In this document: in pieces, positions 18,378-25,934 of the stretch
Numbering within the stretch: position 1 is the stretch's first letter
Layout: each line of letters opens with the position of its first letter
Assembly: GCF_000023125.1 (NCBI RefSeq)
Contig: NC_013037.1
Location: 1,178,001-1,242,000, forward strand
Source of the DNA: Dyadobacter fermentans DSM 18053
GTDB lineage: Bacteria > Bacteroidota > Bacteroidia > Cytophagales > Spirosomataceae
Reading direction: 5' to 3'
DNA length: 64,000 nucleotides
Notes under the pieces: generated by a model
What the model was told of the DNA's origin: nothing
Seen by the model: only the letters and a program-made list of their open reading frames with translations
Databases searched by the model: none
Translations under genes and position numbers: made by a program

Positions 18378-19673
18378 ATGGGTAAAATCAGGAATTACCG
18401 CTGGATCATTGTGGTCCTGCTCTTTCTCGCCACGACCATTAATTACCTCGACAGGCAGATTATCGGCCTGCTGAAACCCATTCTCGAAAAAGAATTCGTG
18501 TGGACCGAAACCGATTTTGCTCGCATTGTGATGGCATTCACGGCCGCCTATGCGGTAGGATTGCTCGTATTCGGCTGGCTGATCGACAAGATCGGGACCA
18601 AGGCGGGCTACTCGTTCACGATCGTGTTTTGGAGCGTGGCTGGCATGCTGCACGCTGTGGCACGGAGTGCATTCGGCTTCGGTGTGGCGCGGGTAGGGTT
18701 GGGGCTGGGGGAGGCCGGTAATTATCCTGCGGCGGTCAAAACGGTGGCCGAATGGTTTCCCAAAAAGGAAAGAGCGCTGGCGACGGGCCTTTTCAACGCC
18801 GGCACGAGCATTGGCGTAGTAGTTGCGCTGATCCTCGTACCCTGGATACTGAGCCATTATGGCTGGCAGGAAGTGTTCTGGATCACCGGCGCGCTGGGGT
18901 TCGTATGGCTGATTTTCTGGCTGATATTTTACGATATTCCTGTCAAACAGAAACGTCTGAGCAGCGAGGAGCTGCAATACATTCTCAGCGGGCAGGAGCA
19001 GGACGAGCATGAGGCGGAAAAGCAGCCGGTGCGGTGGATCAAGCTGTTCACATTTCCCCAAACCTGGGCTTACATCACCGGCAAAGGCCTCATCGATCCG
19101 ATTTACTGGTTTTTCCTGTTCTGGCTGCCGTCCTATTTCGCTTCCACATTCAACCTCGACCTCAAAAAGCCGAGCTTCGAATTGATGCTGATCTACACCG
19201 CCACCACCGTAGGCAGCATCGCCGGCGGGTACTTGTCGTCGTGGCTGATCAAAAGAGGCTGGCCGACGCTCAAAGCGCGGAAGGCGGTATTGCTTGGTTT
19301 GGCGGTTTGCGAATTATCCGTGATACTGATCCAGTTTTCCAGCGGTGTGTGGATGGCGGTAGGGCTCATCAGTCTGGCCGTGGCATTGCATCAGGCGTGG
19401 GCCACGAACGTGTTCACACTGCCGTCCGATCTTTTCCCAAAACAGGCCGTTAGCTCAGTGGTAGGCATTGGCGGCATGGCCGGGGCGGTAGGCGGCATTC
19501 TGTTCCCGATCCTGATCGGCAGCCTGCTCGACAGCTACAAAGCGGCCGGAAATATCCAGGCGGGCTACAACATCATTTTTACAATCTGCGGTTTTACTTA
19601 TCTTGTGGCGTGGCTGATTATCCATTGGCTCACCCGAACGCCCAAGGTGGTAGAATTAGAAGAATTGCAATGA
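18378..19673 (+). CDS. MFS transporter of the hexuronate/galactonate (ExuT/DgoT) type
   Basis: Inner-membrane proton symporter of the anion:cation symporter family, expected to import a sugar acid or its 2-keto-3-deoxy derivative. Twelve hydrophobic segments are visible; NYLDRQIIGLLKP after helix 1, the helix 2-3 loop GWLIDKIGTKAGY and GLGEAGNYPAAVKTVAEWFP are characteristic of ExuT/DgoT-like carriers. ATG 18378, two bases after the aldolase stop, is chosen over the TTG at 18372 that overlaps it. It overlaps the GNAT gene by four bases. If the dehydratases act in the periplasm, its cargo may be the keto-deoxy acid rather than galactonate itself. Confidence 0.88.
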   Translation: MGKIRNYRWIIVVLLFLATTINYLDRQIIGLLKPILEKEFVWTETDFARIVMAFTAAYAVGLLVFGWLIDKIGTKAGYSFTIVFWSVAGMLHAVARSAFGFGVARVGLGLGEAGNYPAAVKTVAEWFPKKERALATGLFNAGTSIGVVVALILVPWILSHYGWQEVFWITGALGFVWLIFWLIFYDIPVKQKRLSSEELQYILSGQEQDEHEAEKQPVRWIKLFTFPQTWAYITGKGLIDPIYWFFLFWLPSYFASTFNLDLKKPSFELMLIYTATTVGSIAGGYLSSWLIKRGWPTLKARKAVLLGLAVCELSVILIQFSSGVWMAVGLISLAVALHQAWATNVFTLPSDLFPKQAVSSVVGIGGMAGAVGGILFPILIGSLLDSYKAAGNIQAGYNIIFTICGFTYLVAWLIIHWLTRTPKVVELEELQ

Positions 19674-20125
19674 CAACTTTAAGAAGAACCGACTCGGAAG
19701 ACCCGGATTTCATCACTTTGGTAAAACTGCTCGACGCCGAACTGGCGGAGCGCGACGGCGCCGACCACGGTTTTTATTCCCAATTCAACAAAATCGACAA
19801 GATCCGCCACGTCGTGGTATGCTATGAAAACGGCCAGCCCGTCGGCTGCGGCGCGGTGAAGCCATTCGACGACGAGGCGATGGAGGTAAAACGCATGTAT
19901 GTTTCACCCGCAGGACGCCAAAAAGGCATCGCAAGCCGCGTCTTAGCCGAGCTGGAAACGTGGGCCGCCGAAATGGGCTACACCAAATGCGTGCTGGAAA
20001 CCGGCAAGCGCCAACCCGAGGCCATCGCCTTGTACGAAAGGCGAGGCTACCTGCGCACACCCAATTACGGGCAATATGTGGGGGTTGAAAACAGCGTATG
20101 CTTTGAAAAATCTTTGAATGGCTAG
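19670..20125 (+). CDS. GNAT-family N-acetyltransferase
   Basis: Small acetyltransferase of 151 residues. The acetyl-CoA pyrophosphate-binding motif is visible as VSPAGRQKGIASRVL around residues 82-96, preceded by the beta-strand MEVKRMYV and followed by ALYERRGYLRTPNYGQY, as in many GNATs that act on small molecules. Start ATG 19670 overlaps the transporter stop (ATGA), which places it as the last gene of the sugar-acid operon. Its role there is unclear: it could be a passenger or could detoxify a by-product. The substrate cannot be read from the sequence. Confidence 0.82.
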   Translation: MTTLRRTDSEDPDFITLVKLLDAELAERDGADHGFYSQFNKIDKIRHVVVCYENGQPVGCGAVKPFDDEAMEVKRMYVSPAGRQKGIASRVLAELETWAAEMGYTKCVLETGKRQPEAIALYERRGYLRTPNYGQYVGVENSVCFEKSLNG

Positions 20126-20130
20126 GCAGC

Positions 20131-20481
20131 CTAGTCCGCCTGCGTAATATGCTTCTTATGCTCCTTGCCCCATTCGATCATAGCGAGGATGATGTTTCCG
20201 AATGTTTTGCAGTAGGGTGTGGATTCGTATTCGACCAGCACCGGGGAGTCGGGGTAGACGGTGCGTTTGATGAGCTTGTTCATTTCCATTTCCTTCAATT
20301 CCCTTGAAAGCATGCGGGTGGTGATGCCCGGGATGCTTCGTTCGATTTCCCGGAAACGCTTGTTTCCATTGCATATCGAATTGATAATGGGCAACTTCCA
20401 TTTGCCGCCGATCACGTAAATGGTGTCTTGAAGAGCCTTTACTTCTTCGGCCTGGTTTCTGATTTCCGCTGTCTTTTGCAT
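20131..20481 (-). CDS. HxlR-family winged-helix transcriptional regulator
   Basis: Homologue of HxlR/MarR-like regulators that commonly control divergent redox or detoxification genes. Features: VIGGKWKLPIINSICNGNKRFREIE (residues about 23-47, quoted by its ends), the recognition helix region GITTRMLSRELKEMEMNKLI, and the wing VYPDSPVLVEYE. 116 residues is typical. It is convergent with the GNAT gene (five bases between stops) and divergent from the short-chain dehydrogenase at 20571, with a dyad in the shared promoter region that fits an autoregulated operator. Confidence 0.9.
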   Translation of the reverse strand: MQKTAEIRNQAEEVKALQDTIYVIGGKWKLPIINSICNGNKRFREIERSIPGITTRMLSRELKEMEMNKLIKRTVYPDSPVLVEYESTPYCKTFGNIILAMIEWGKEHKKHITQAD

Positions 20482-20489
20482 TGGGGTAG

Positions 20490-20528
20490 TTGGTATACTC
20501 TGTGATACTGATTACAAAGTTATACCAA
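20490..20528. promoter_or_regulatory. Dyad in the HxlR/SDR divergent promoter region
   Basis: TTGGTATA (20490-20497) and TATACCAA (20521-20528) are a perfect 8-bp inverted repeat, and inside them TGTGAT (20501-20506) and ATTACA (20511-20516) form a second imperfect dyad around nearly the same centre. The element lies between divergent hxlR-like and SDR genes, the usual place for an HxlR operator. Function is inferred from position and symmetry. Confidence 0.5.
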
Positions 20529-20570
20529 TGAGCGATAGTTTTGTGTCATCAAACATAAAATTTAACTGAG

Positions 20571-21392
20571 ATGACAAACCAAAAGACAATTTTCATAACC
20601 GGCACCAGCAGCGGACTCGGCAAACTTACTGCCCGGCATTTTGCCGAAAACGGATGGAACGTCGCCGCAACCATGCGCACCCCCGAGAAGGAAACCGAAT
20701 TGACGGCCTATCCCAACATCCGCATTTTTAAACTCGATGTAACGGATGTGGCTCAGGTGAAAACAGCCGTGCAACAGGCGATAGATGCCTTTGGGACGAT
20801 CGATGTGGTGGTTAATAATGCCGGAATGGGGACCTACGGCGCGCTCGAACTCGCGAAAGAGGAAGATATCGACTGGCAGTTCGCTGTGAATGCCCGCGGG
20901 CCTATCAATGTGATCCGTGCATTTCTCCCGCATTTCAGGGCTAATAATGGCGGGATGTTTATCAATATCAGCTCGTTTATGGGCATTACCACAGCCGTTC
21001 CATTGGGGTCGCTTTATAATATGTCCAAGTTTGCACTGGAAGGATTGATCGAAGGCCTATACTATGAATTGAAACCGATGAACATCGATCTTCACCTGAT
21101 AGAGCAGGGTGGATCGAAGGGCAACAGTTTCAGGGAGAGCATTGTGTGGAACTCGAACCGGGAAATCACGGCTTACGATGAACTGACTGACAAACTGAAA
21201 TCGATCATGGCCGGCTCCGACGACAGCGTGCTGGACGATCCGATGGAAATCGTGAACGTGATATTCAGCCTCGCAACGCGTAAAACGAATGCATTCCGCA
21301 ATGTGATCGGTGCTACGGGAAACCAGCTCATGCAAATGCGCAGCACCATGCCGATTGAAGATTATATGGAAGCGGTGAGCAGGTTTTTCTGA
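20571..21392 (+). CDS. Short-chain dehydrogenase/reductase (SDR)
   Basis: NAD(P)-dependent classical SDR of 273 residues. The cofactor motif TGTSSGLG is at residues 10-17, NNAGMG near 83-88, the catalytic Ser in NISSFMG near 133 and the YxxxK pair in YNMSKFALEG near 150. The C-terminal extension (EDYMEAVSRFF) and central sequence resemble the group often annotated as SDR-family oxidoreductases under HxlR control. Substrate unknown. Divergent from the HxlR regulator, which probably represses it. Confidence 0.88.
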   Translation: MTNQKTIFITGTSSGLGKLTARHFAENGWNVAATMRTPEKETELTAYPNIRIFKLDVTDVAQVKTAVQQAIDAFGTIDVVVNNAGMGTYGALELAKEEDIDWQFAVNARGPINVIRAFLPHFRANNGGMFINISSFMGITTAVPLGSLYNMSKFALEGLIEGLYYELKPMNIDLHLIEQGGSKGNSFRESIVWNSNREITAYDELTDKLKSIMAGSDDSVLDDPMEIVNVIFSLATRKTNAFRNVIGATGNQLMQMRSTMPIEDYMEAVSRFF

Positions 21393-21421
21393 AAAAAAAA
21401 TGGCGGCCTTAGTCGGCCGCC
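21393..21421 (-). terminator. GC-rich hairpin with a minus-strand T-tract
   Basis: GGCGGCC (21402-21408) and GGCCGCC (21415-21421) form a perfect 7-bp stem with a 6-base loop directly after the SDR stop. The nine-A tract before it (21392-21400) reads as a T-run on the minus strand, so the structure is a canonical intrinsic terminator only for minus-strand transcripts. It may still help end the SDR transcript. Confidence 0.5.
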
Positions 21422-21824
21422 TGCAACCCACAACAATGAGTGGCACAGCATTAATCTGCGATTACATAATTGTAGTCCTTGACTAATCTTGGGTTAATGG
21501 AAACCCGTATTTGTGGTCAGTTATCACACCAACTCATGGAAAACAGCAAATTACTTGCTTGCCCTGGACTTGTTTGCTTTCGCTCCAAAGCCCGGAGATC
21601 CGCGTGACGGCCTCCGATTCCTGTAATGTGATAAAAGAGGTTGCAGTCGCGAAAATAACACATTCGGTGTTTACGGCAAAAACTAATCTTCCCAAACTGC
21701 CCATTCGAACCGCAACCGAAGCCCCCGGATGTTCCGTGAATACGTGCATTCCCTAGCGTTCACAACCCGGAATTTGAGGTGAGAGCCGCTTCTGGCATGG
21801 CTTTTGAGGCCTTTTGGGCATATT
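21393..21824. other. Gene-free interval with one hairpin
   Basis: About 430 bases between the SDR and trehalose genes. It holds the hairpin at 21402-21421 and nothing else I can support. Overlapping open frames on both strands (21511-21756 and 21534-21749) have no recognisable domain or clear start and were not called. Confidence 0.5.
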
Positions 21825-24062
21825 ATGGAAAGTTTATCTCAGTCAGTCAGTACAGGGAGACTCATCATAGTCGCTTACCGGTTACCTTTCAAGGTTGTCC
21901 GGGACGGTGATGTTTCCCGCCTATTTCAAAATTCCGGCGGTCTGGTATCGGCGGTGCTTTCGCTGGTGAAAGATCAGGAAAGTCAGGCCTTCGACGCCCA
22001 TCAGAAAATCCAGTGGATCGGTTTTTCCGAGAACACGCCCGAAGAGCTAGAAGGGCAGTCCATGGAAAATGAAAATTTCCACGCTCACCCGGTTTTCATC
22101 CCCGCCGACCTCAACGAAAATTATTATGAAGGCTTCTGTAACAACCTGATATGGCCGCTGTGCCATTACTTCCCGTCGCTCGCGCAGTTTCACGATGTGT
22201 ACTTCGCCGCCTATCAGGAAGCGCACCAGCTCTTCTTCGAAAAGGTGAAGGAAGTGATCCGCCCCGGAGATGTGGTTTGGGTGCAGGACTACCAGCTCAT
22301 GCTCCTGCCGCAGATGATCCGGAGCGCTTTTCCCGAGAATAAAATCGGCTTCTTTTTTCACATTCCTTTTCCTTCGTTCGAGATTTTCAGGCTGCTGCCC
22401 GTGACGTGGCGGAAGGCGATTGTCGACGGCATTCTCGGCGCCGATGTGGTGGGTTTTCATACCAACGATTATGTGGAGTATTTCCTGAAAGCGGCGAGAC
22501 TTGTCTCCGAATTGGGGAATAAATTGCATTACATCAACCTCGGCAACCGGATCGTGAAAGTGGATTCTTTTCCGATCAGCATCGACTTCGATAAATTCAA
22601 CGACGCCTACGACGATCCCGATGTAACCGCGGCGCGTTCCGACGCCCGGCAGTCGCTCAAAGAGAAGATCATTTTTTCCGTCGACCGCCTCGATTATTCC
22701 AAAGGCATCATCCACCGCTTGCAGGGCTACCAGCGCTTCCTCGAACAAAATCCCGAATGGCATGAAAAAGTGTCGTTTGTGATGGTGGTGGTTCCCTCGC
22801 GCGACACCATTGAACAATACCAGCAAATGAAGTCGGATATAGACCAGACGGTCGGCAAAATCAGCGCCGATTACGGGACTATTTCCTGGCAGCCGATTGT
22901 ATACCAATATCGATCGATGCCGTATCATGAACTCGTAGGCATGTACACTGCAAGCGATGTGGCGCTCATTACGCCCGTGCGCGACGGTATGAACCTCGTG
23001 TGCAAGGAGTATGTAGCCAGCAGGCAGGATGGTCGCGGCGTGCTGATACTCAGTGAAATGGCCGGGGCTGCCGCCGAGTTGGGCGAAGCGCTGATCATTA
23101 ATCCACTTGACAGGCAGGATATCGCCGACGCGATCAAGACGGCCTTTGAAATGCCCGACGACGAACAAAACAAAAGAATGGAGGCCATGCGCGAGCGGAT
23201 CAGAGATTACGACGTATTTGCATGGACCAGTGACTTTTTTACCCAAATGACAATGCTTGAACTAGAACACGACCGCCTGCGCCAGGTTTTCCTGAACAAC
23301 AAGGGAATCGACGCGATACGGCACGCTTACCAATCGTCCAACAACAGAATCCTCTTTTTCGACTACGACGGCACGCTCGCACCGATCGTGCCCGACCCGG
23401 CTCAGGCCATCATGAGCGAGGACATGAAGAAACTGCTCAACGACATTGCGAAACGCGATACCGTGGTGATCGTAAGCGGCCGCGACCGCAACTTTCTCGG
23501 CAAGTTGTTCAGTGATCTGCCGGTTCACATGATCGCCGAACACGGCGCGTTGGTGAAAGCCAAGGATTCGGACGAATGGCAGCTGAATGAGGGTTACGAA
23601 GAAAACTGGAAGGACGGCATTCGTCCGATGATGCAGATCTACGCAAAACGCTGCCCCGGCGCATTTGTGGAAGAAAAAGAGACTTCGCTGGCGTGGCATT
23701 ACCGCACCGCCGACGACAAGGAATATGCCAGCCGGCGCGCGCAGGAGCTGCTCTGGCAACTCAAAAATTACATTCAGCCCGAACTCAATTTGCAGGTAAT
23801 CGACGGTAATAAGGTGGTGGAAGTTAAAAAGACCGCATTCAACAAAGGAACGGCTACCCGCACATTTGTTGAGTCCGGCGACTATGATTTCGTACTGGCT
23901 ATCGGTGACGATACCACCGACGAGGACATGTTCGAAGCGCTGCCCGAAACGTCGTTTACCGTCAAAATCGGCGACGACCTGTCGGCTGCGCGGAACCACA
24001 TCCGCAGCCAGGACGAAGTGTTTCATTTCCTTCATTTTATGGTATCGTCGGTAGGCGAGTAG
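21825..24062 (+). CDS. Bifunctional trehalose-6-phosphate synthase / phosphatase
   Basis: Makes trehalose in two steps within one chain: UDP-glucose plus glucose-6-phosphate to trehalose-6-phosphate, then dephosphorylation. Residues about 10-480 are a GT20 OtsA domain (VWVQDYQLMLLPQMIR, VDRLDYSKGI, DGMNLVCKEYVASR). Residues about 505-745 are an OtsB HAD phosphatase, with nucleophile Asp513 in FFDYDGTLAPI and the late motif IGDDTTDEDMFEALPE. ATG 21825 (MESLSQSV) is preferred over the upstream TTG at 21804. Such fusions are common in Bacteroidetes and eukaryotes, whereas E. coli uses separate proteins. Likely role: osmotic or desiccation protection. Confidence 0.94.
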   Translation: MESLSQSVSTGRLIIVAYRLPFKVVRDGDVSRLFQNSGGLVSAVLSLVKDQESQAFDAHQKIQWIGFSENTPEELEGQSMENENFHAHPVFIPADLNENYYEGFCNNLIWPLCHYFPSLAQFHDVYFAAYQEAHQLFFEKVKEVIRPGDVVWVQDYQLMLLPQMIRSAFPENKIGFFFHIPFPSFEIFRLLPVTWRKAIVDGILGADVVGFHTNDYVEYFLKAARLVSELGNKLHYINLGNRIVKVDSFPISIDFDKFNDAYDDPDVTAARSDARQSLKEKIIFSVDRLDYSKGIIHRLQGYQRFLEQNPEWHEKVSFVMVVVPSRDTIEQYQQMKSDIDQTVGKISADYGTISWQPIVYQYRSMPYHELVGMYTASDVALITPVRDGMNLVCKEYVASRQDGRGVLILSEMAGAAAELGEALIINPLDRQDIADAIKTAFEMPDDEQNKRMEAMRERIRDYDVFAWTSDFFTQMTMLELEHDRLRQVFLNNKGIDAIRHAYQSSNNRILFFDYDGTLAPIVPDPAQAIMSEDMKKLLNDIAKRDTVVIVSGRDRNFLGKLFSDLPVHMIAEHGALVKAKDSDEWQLNEGYEENWKDGIRPMMQIYAKRCPGAFVEEKETSLAWHYRTADDKEYASRRAQELLWQLKNYIQPELNLQVIDGNKVVEVKKTAFNKGTATRTFVESGDYDFVLAIGDDTTDEDMFEALPETSFTVKIGDDLSAARNHIRSQDEVFHFLHFMVSSVGE

Positions 24063-24089
24063 GAGGGGCTTTCGTATTTTAGCGGTTCT

Positions 24090-24674
24090 ATGGAAGAATC
24101 GCTAAAATTGCTTGAATCTGTCGTACGTGCCATTTATCCGCTCGACGAAGCTGATTGGAAGGCCTTGTCGGCCATTTGGAAACCGTTTGAAGCGCGGCGC
24201 AAGGAAATCATCACGGCGGCCGGAGAAACGGAGCGATACCTGTACTTCGTAACCGACGGCGTGCAGCGCATTTACTACCTCGACGACCAGGACCGCGAAG
24301 CGACCATAGCATTTACCTACCGGCCATCATTCGGAGGCATTATCGATTCGGTGCTGATGGAAGTGCCGTCGCGCTACTATTACGAAACGCTCACGCCCTC
24401 GCGTTTCATCCGGACACCTTACAGCGATTTCCGCGATGTGGCCATGCAGCGGCCGGCTATCGAGCGAATGCTGCGTGCCGGCATGACGCAGACATTGTCG
24501 GGCATTCTCGAACGGTTGGTGGAAGTTCAATGCTTTTCATCGGAAGAAAAGTTCAAAAACCTGCTCAAACGCAGTCCGCACATCCTCCAACTTGTCCCGC
24601 ACAAATACCTAGCGAATTACCTGGGCATCGACGCGACCAATTTCAGCAAGCTGTTGAATAAGGTGCGGATTTGA
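24090..24674 (+). CDS. Crp/Fnr-family regulator, cyclic-nucleotide-binding-like
   Basis: Cytosolic regulator of 194 residues with a cupin-like cNMP-binding domain at about 20-120 (ERYLYFVTDGVQRIYYL, then FGGIIDSVL) and a short C-terminal helix-turn-helix region at about 150-194 (YLANYLGIDATNFSKLLNKV). This layout is common in Bacteroidetes Crp-like proteins whose ligand is unknown. It starts 27 bases after the trehalose gene in the same direction and may be co-transcribed with it. Confidence 0.85.
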   Translation: MEESLKLLESVVRAIYPLDEADWKALSAIWKPFEARRKEIITAAGETERYLYFVTDGVQRIYYLDDQDREATIAFTYRPSFGGIIDSVLMEVPSRYYYETLTPSRFIRTPYSDFRDVAMQRPAIERMLRAGMTQTLSGILERLVEVQCFSSEEKFKNLLKRSPHILQLVPHKYLANYLGIDATNFSKLLNKVRI

Positions 24675-24747
24675 AAATGTTGGTTTTTACCAAACATTTC
24701 CAGCGCCCGGTTGAGCACTTTTGCATGGTCAAAACAATCGGACACCC

Positions 24748-25311
24748 ATGAAAAAGGTAAACAAGAACGAATTGCTCCAAAGGCTCGACGACCAGGTCGA
24801 GCGACATATCGCCGACGCCGTCGCATTGTTTCAAAATCAAAGCGACGAATTCCTTAACCGGCCCTCGGCCACAGGCGGTTGGAGCATTGCCCAATGCCTC
24901 GACCATCTCAATAGCTACGGACATTATTATTTGCCCAAAATGCGCGACATGATGAGAGCCGCCGCTCATTCCGGCAAGCCGGATTTCACCAGCACGCGCA
25001 TCGGCGCCTACTTCACGAAAATGATGGACCCCGAAACGGGGAAACGCAAATTCAAGGCATTCAAAGGGCATATCCCGCATTCGACGCTCGATAGCGCGGA
25101 GGTGGTGGCCGAATTTGTCCGCCAGCAGGAGGAACTGCTGCTGCTGTTGCGAGAGGGCACCCGTAAAGATCTGGACGCAATCCGCATCCCGATATCGATC
25201 CTGCCGATCATCCGCATGAAAATCGGCGACGTGTTCCAGTTCATCGTCGCCCACAACGAGCGGCATATGCAGCAGGCAAAGCGAAACCTGGTTCCCCAGA
25301 GCATTTATTAG
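24748..25311 (+). CDS. DinB-like (DinB_2 fold) protein
   Basis: Four-helix-bundle protein of the DinB/YfiT superfamily, many of which are metal-dependent thiol transferases or of unknown function. Likely metal-binding histidines are in WSIAQCLDHLNSYGHYY (residues about 45-61) and AHNERHMQQAKR near the C-terminus. ATG 24748 gives 187 residues, usual for the family; the TTG at 24721 is disfavoured. It follows the Crp-like gene by 73 bases and ends just before a strong hairpin. Confidence 0.82.
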   Translation: MKKVNKNELLQRLDDQVERHIADAVALFQNQSDEFLNRPSATGGWSIAQCLDHLNSYGHYYLPKMRDMMRAAAHSGKPDFTSTRIGAYFTKMMDPETGKRKFKAFKGHIPHSTLDSAEVVAEFVRQQEELLLLLREGTRKDLDAIRIPISILPIIRMKIGDVFQFIVAHNERHMQQAKRNLVPQSIY

Positions 25312-25328
25312 CCAGAAATACATCCATG

Positions 25329-25362
25329 AAAATGGCCGGTGCGGAATTGCTCCGGCCATTTT
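25329..25362. terminator. Terminator after the DinB-like gene
   Basis: AAAATGGCCGG (25329-25339) pairs perfectly with CCGGCCATTTT (25352-25362), loop of 12. It begins 17 bases after the stop codon at 25311 and ends in a T-tract, so it is a good intrinsic terminator for the + strand and could work both ways. Confidence 0.8.
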
Positions 25363-25369
25363 GCGTACA

Positions 25370-25402
25370 AAAAAAGCAGTCGCCGGAAAACCGGGACTGC
25401 TT
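25370..25402 (-). terminator. Terminator for the small minus-strand gene
   Basis: AAGCAGTC (25374-25381) and GACTGCTT (25395-25402), with extra CCGG pairing inside, form a stem; on the minus strand it is followed by a run of T. It lies downstream of the 83-codon gene at 25439-25690. Confidence 0.75.
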
Positions 25403-25438
25403 GTGCAAAGGGATAGCCGTTAAACGATCAGCAAGTGT

Positions 25439-25690
25439 TTAGGACAGTGACACGCGGTTTGTCTCATTCATATTTTCGAGTTTGACAAAGTGACAAACAT
25501 AACCCGCTGAACGCAATGCCAGCTGGATGCGGGTGAAATCGGATAGCTCGGACGTCAGGGTGAGTAAAAACTCCTGAAAATCGTAGGCCCAGTGCTTTAC
25601 ATTCAATTGTTTGAGGCAGTCGTGCAGCTTTTGCAGGGACTTGGTTGCCTTGATATTCGTTCGGAAAAAGATTTTATATGTATTCCCCAT
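25439..25690 (-). CDS. Small conserved-looking protein of unknown function
   Basis: An 83-residue protein starting MGNTYKIFFRTNIKATKSL. I do not recognise a family. The pattern strand (YKIFFR), helix (ATKSLQKLHDCLKQL), strand (WAYDFQEFLLTL), helix (DFTRIQLALRSAG), strand (YVCHFVKLE) is compatible with a ferredoxin-like beta-alpha-beta fold, as in small metal-binding or regulatory domains, but no CxxC is present. It stands alone between terminators on both sides, with its own downstream hairpin, which supports it being a real transcription unit. Confidence 0.6.
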   Translation of the reverse strand: MGNTYKIFFRTNIKATKSLQKLHDCLKQLNVKHWAYDFQEFLLTLTSELSDFTRIQLALRSAGYVCHFVKLENMNETNRVSLS

Positions 25691-25817
25691 TGTTCGTTAC
25701 GTGAAATTAATGCTCGGTTGTTACCGATTGATTCAGATCGTTGATTTAATAATTCAAAGCTACCACTTATTTAAAATGATTCCAAATAAGTGCACCGGAT
25801 ATTTTTTGTCAAAAAAC

Positions 25818-25859
25818 AAAAAAGCTTCGCAACCATGTTTAAAGTTGCGAAGCTTTTTT
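25818..25859 (-). terminator. Strong terminator of the D-amino-acid operon
   Basis: AAAAAAGCTTCGCAAC (25818-25833) pairs perfectly over 16 bp with GTTGCGAAGCTTTTTT (25844-25859), loop of 10. It lies 76 bases beyond the M19 dipeptidase stop and has T-runs in both directions. Confidence 0.88.
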
Positions 25860-25934
25860 GGGAACTCCGATTAGTGCTATATTAAGAATTTATTAGATTT
25901 TACAAATCCTGCAAAATGCCGCACAATAATGGCG

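Noticed and set aside
21511..21756. Overlapping frames on both strands in the SDR/trehalose gap
   Set aside because: Neither shows a domain, signal or convincing start; both being open over the same stretch is expected by chance at this composition.
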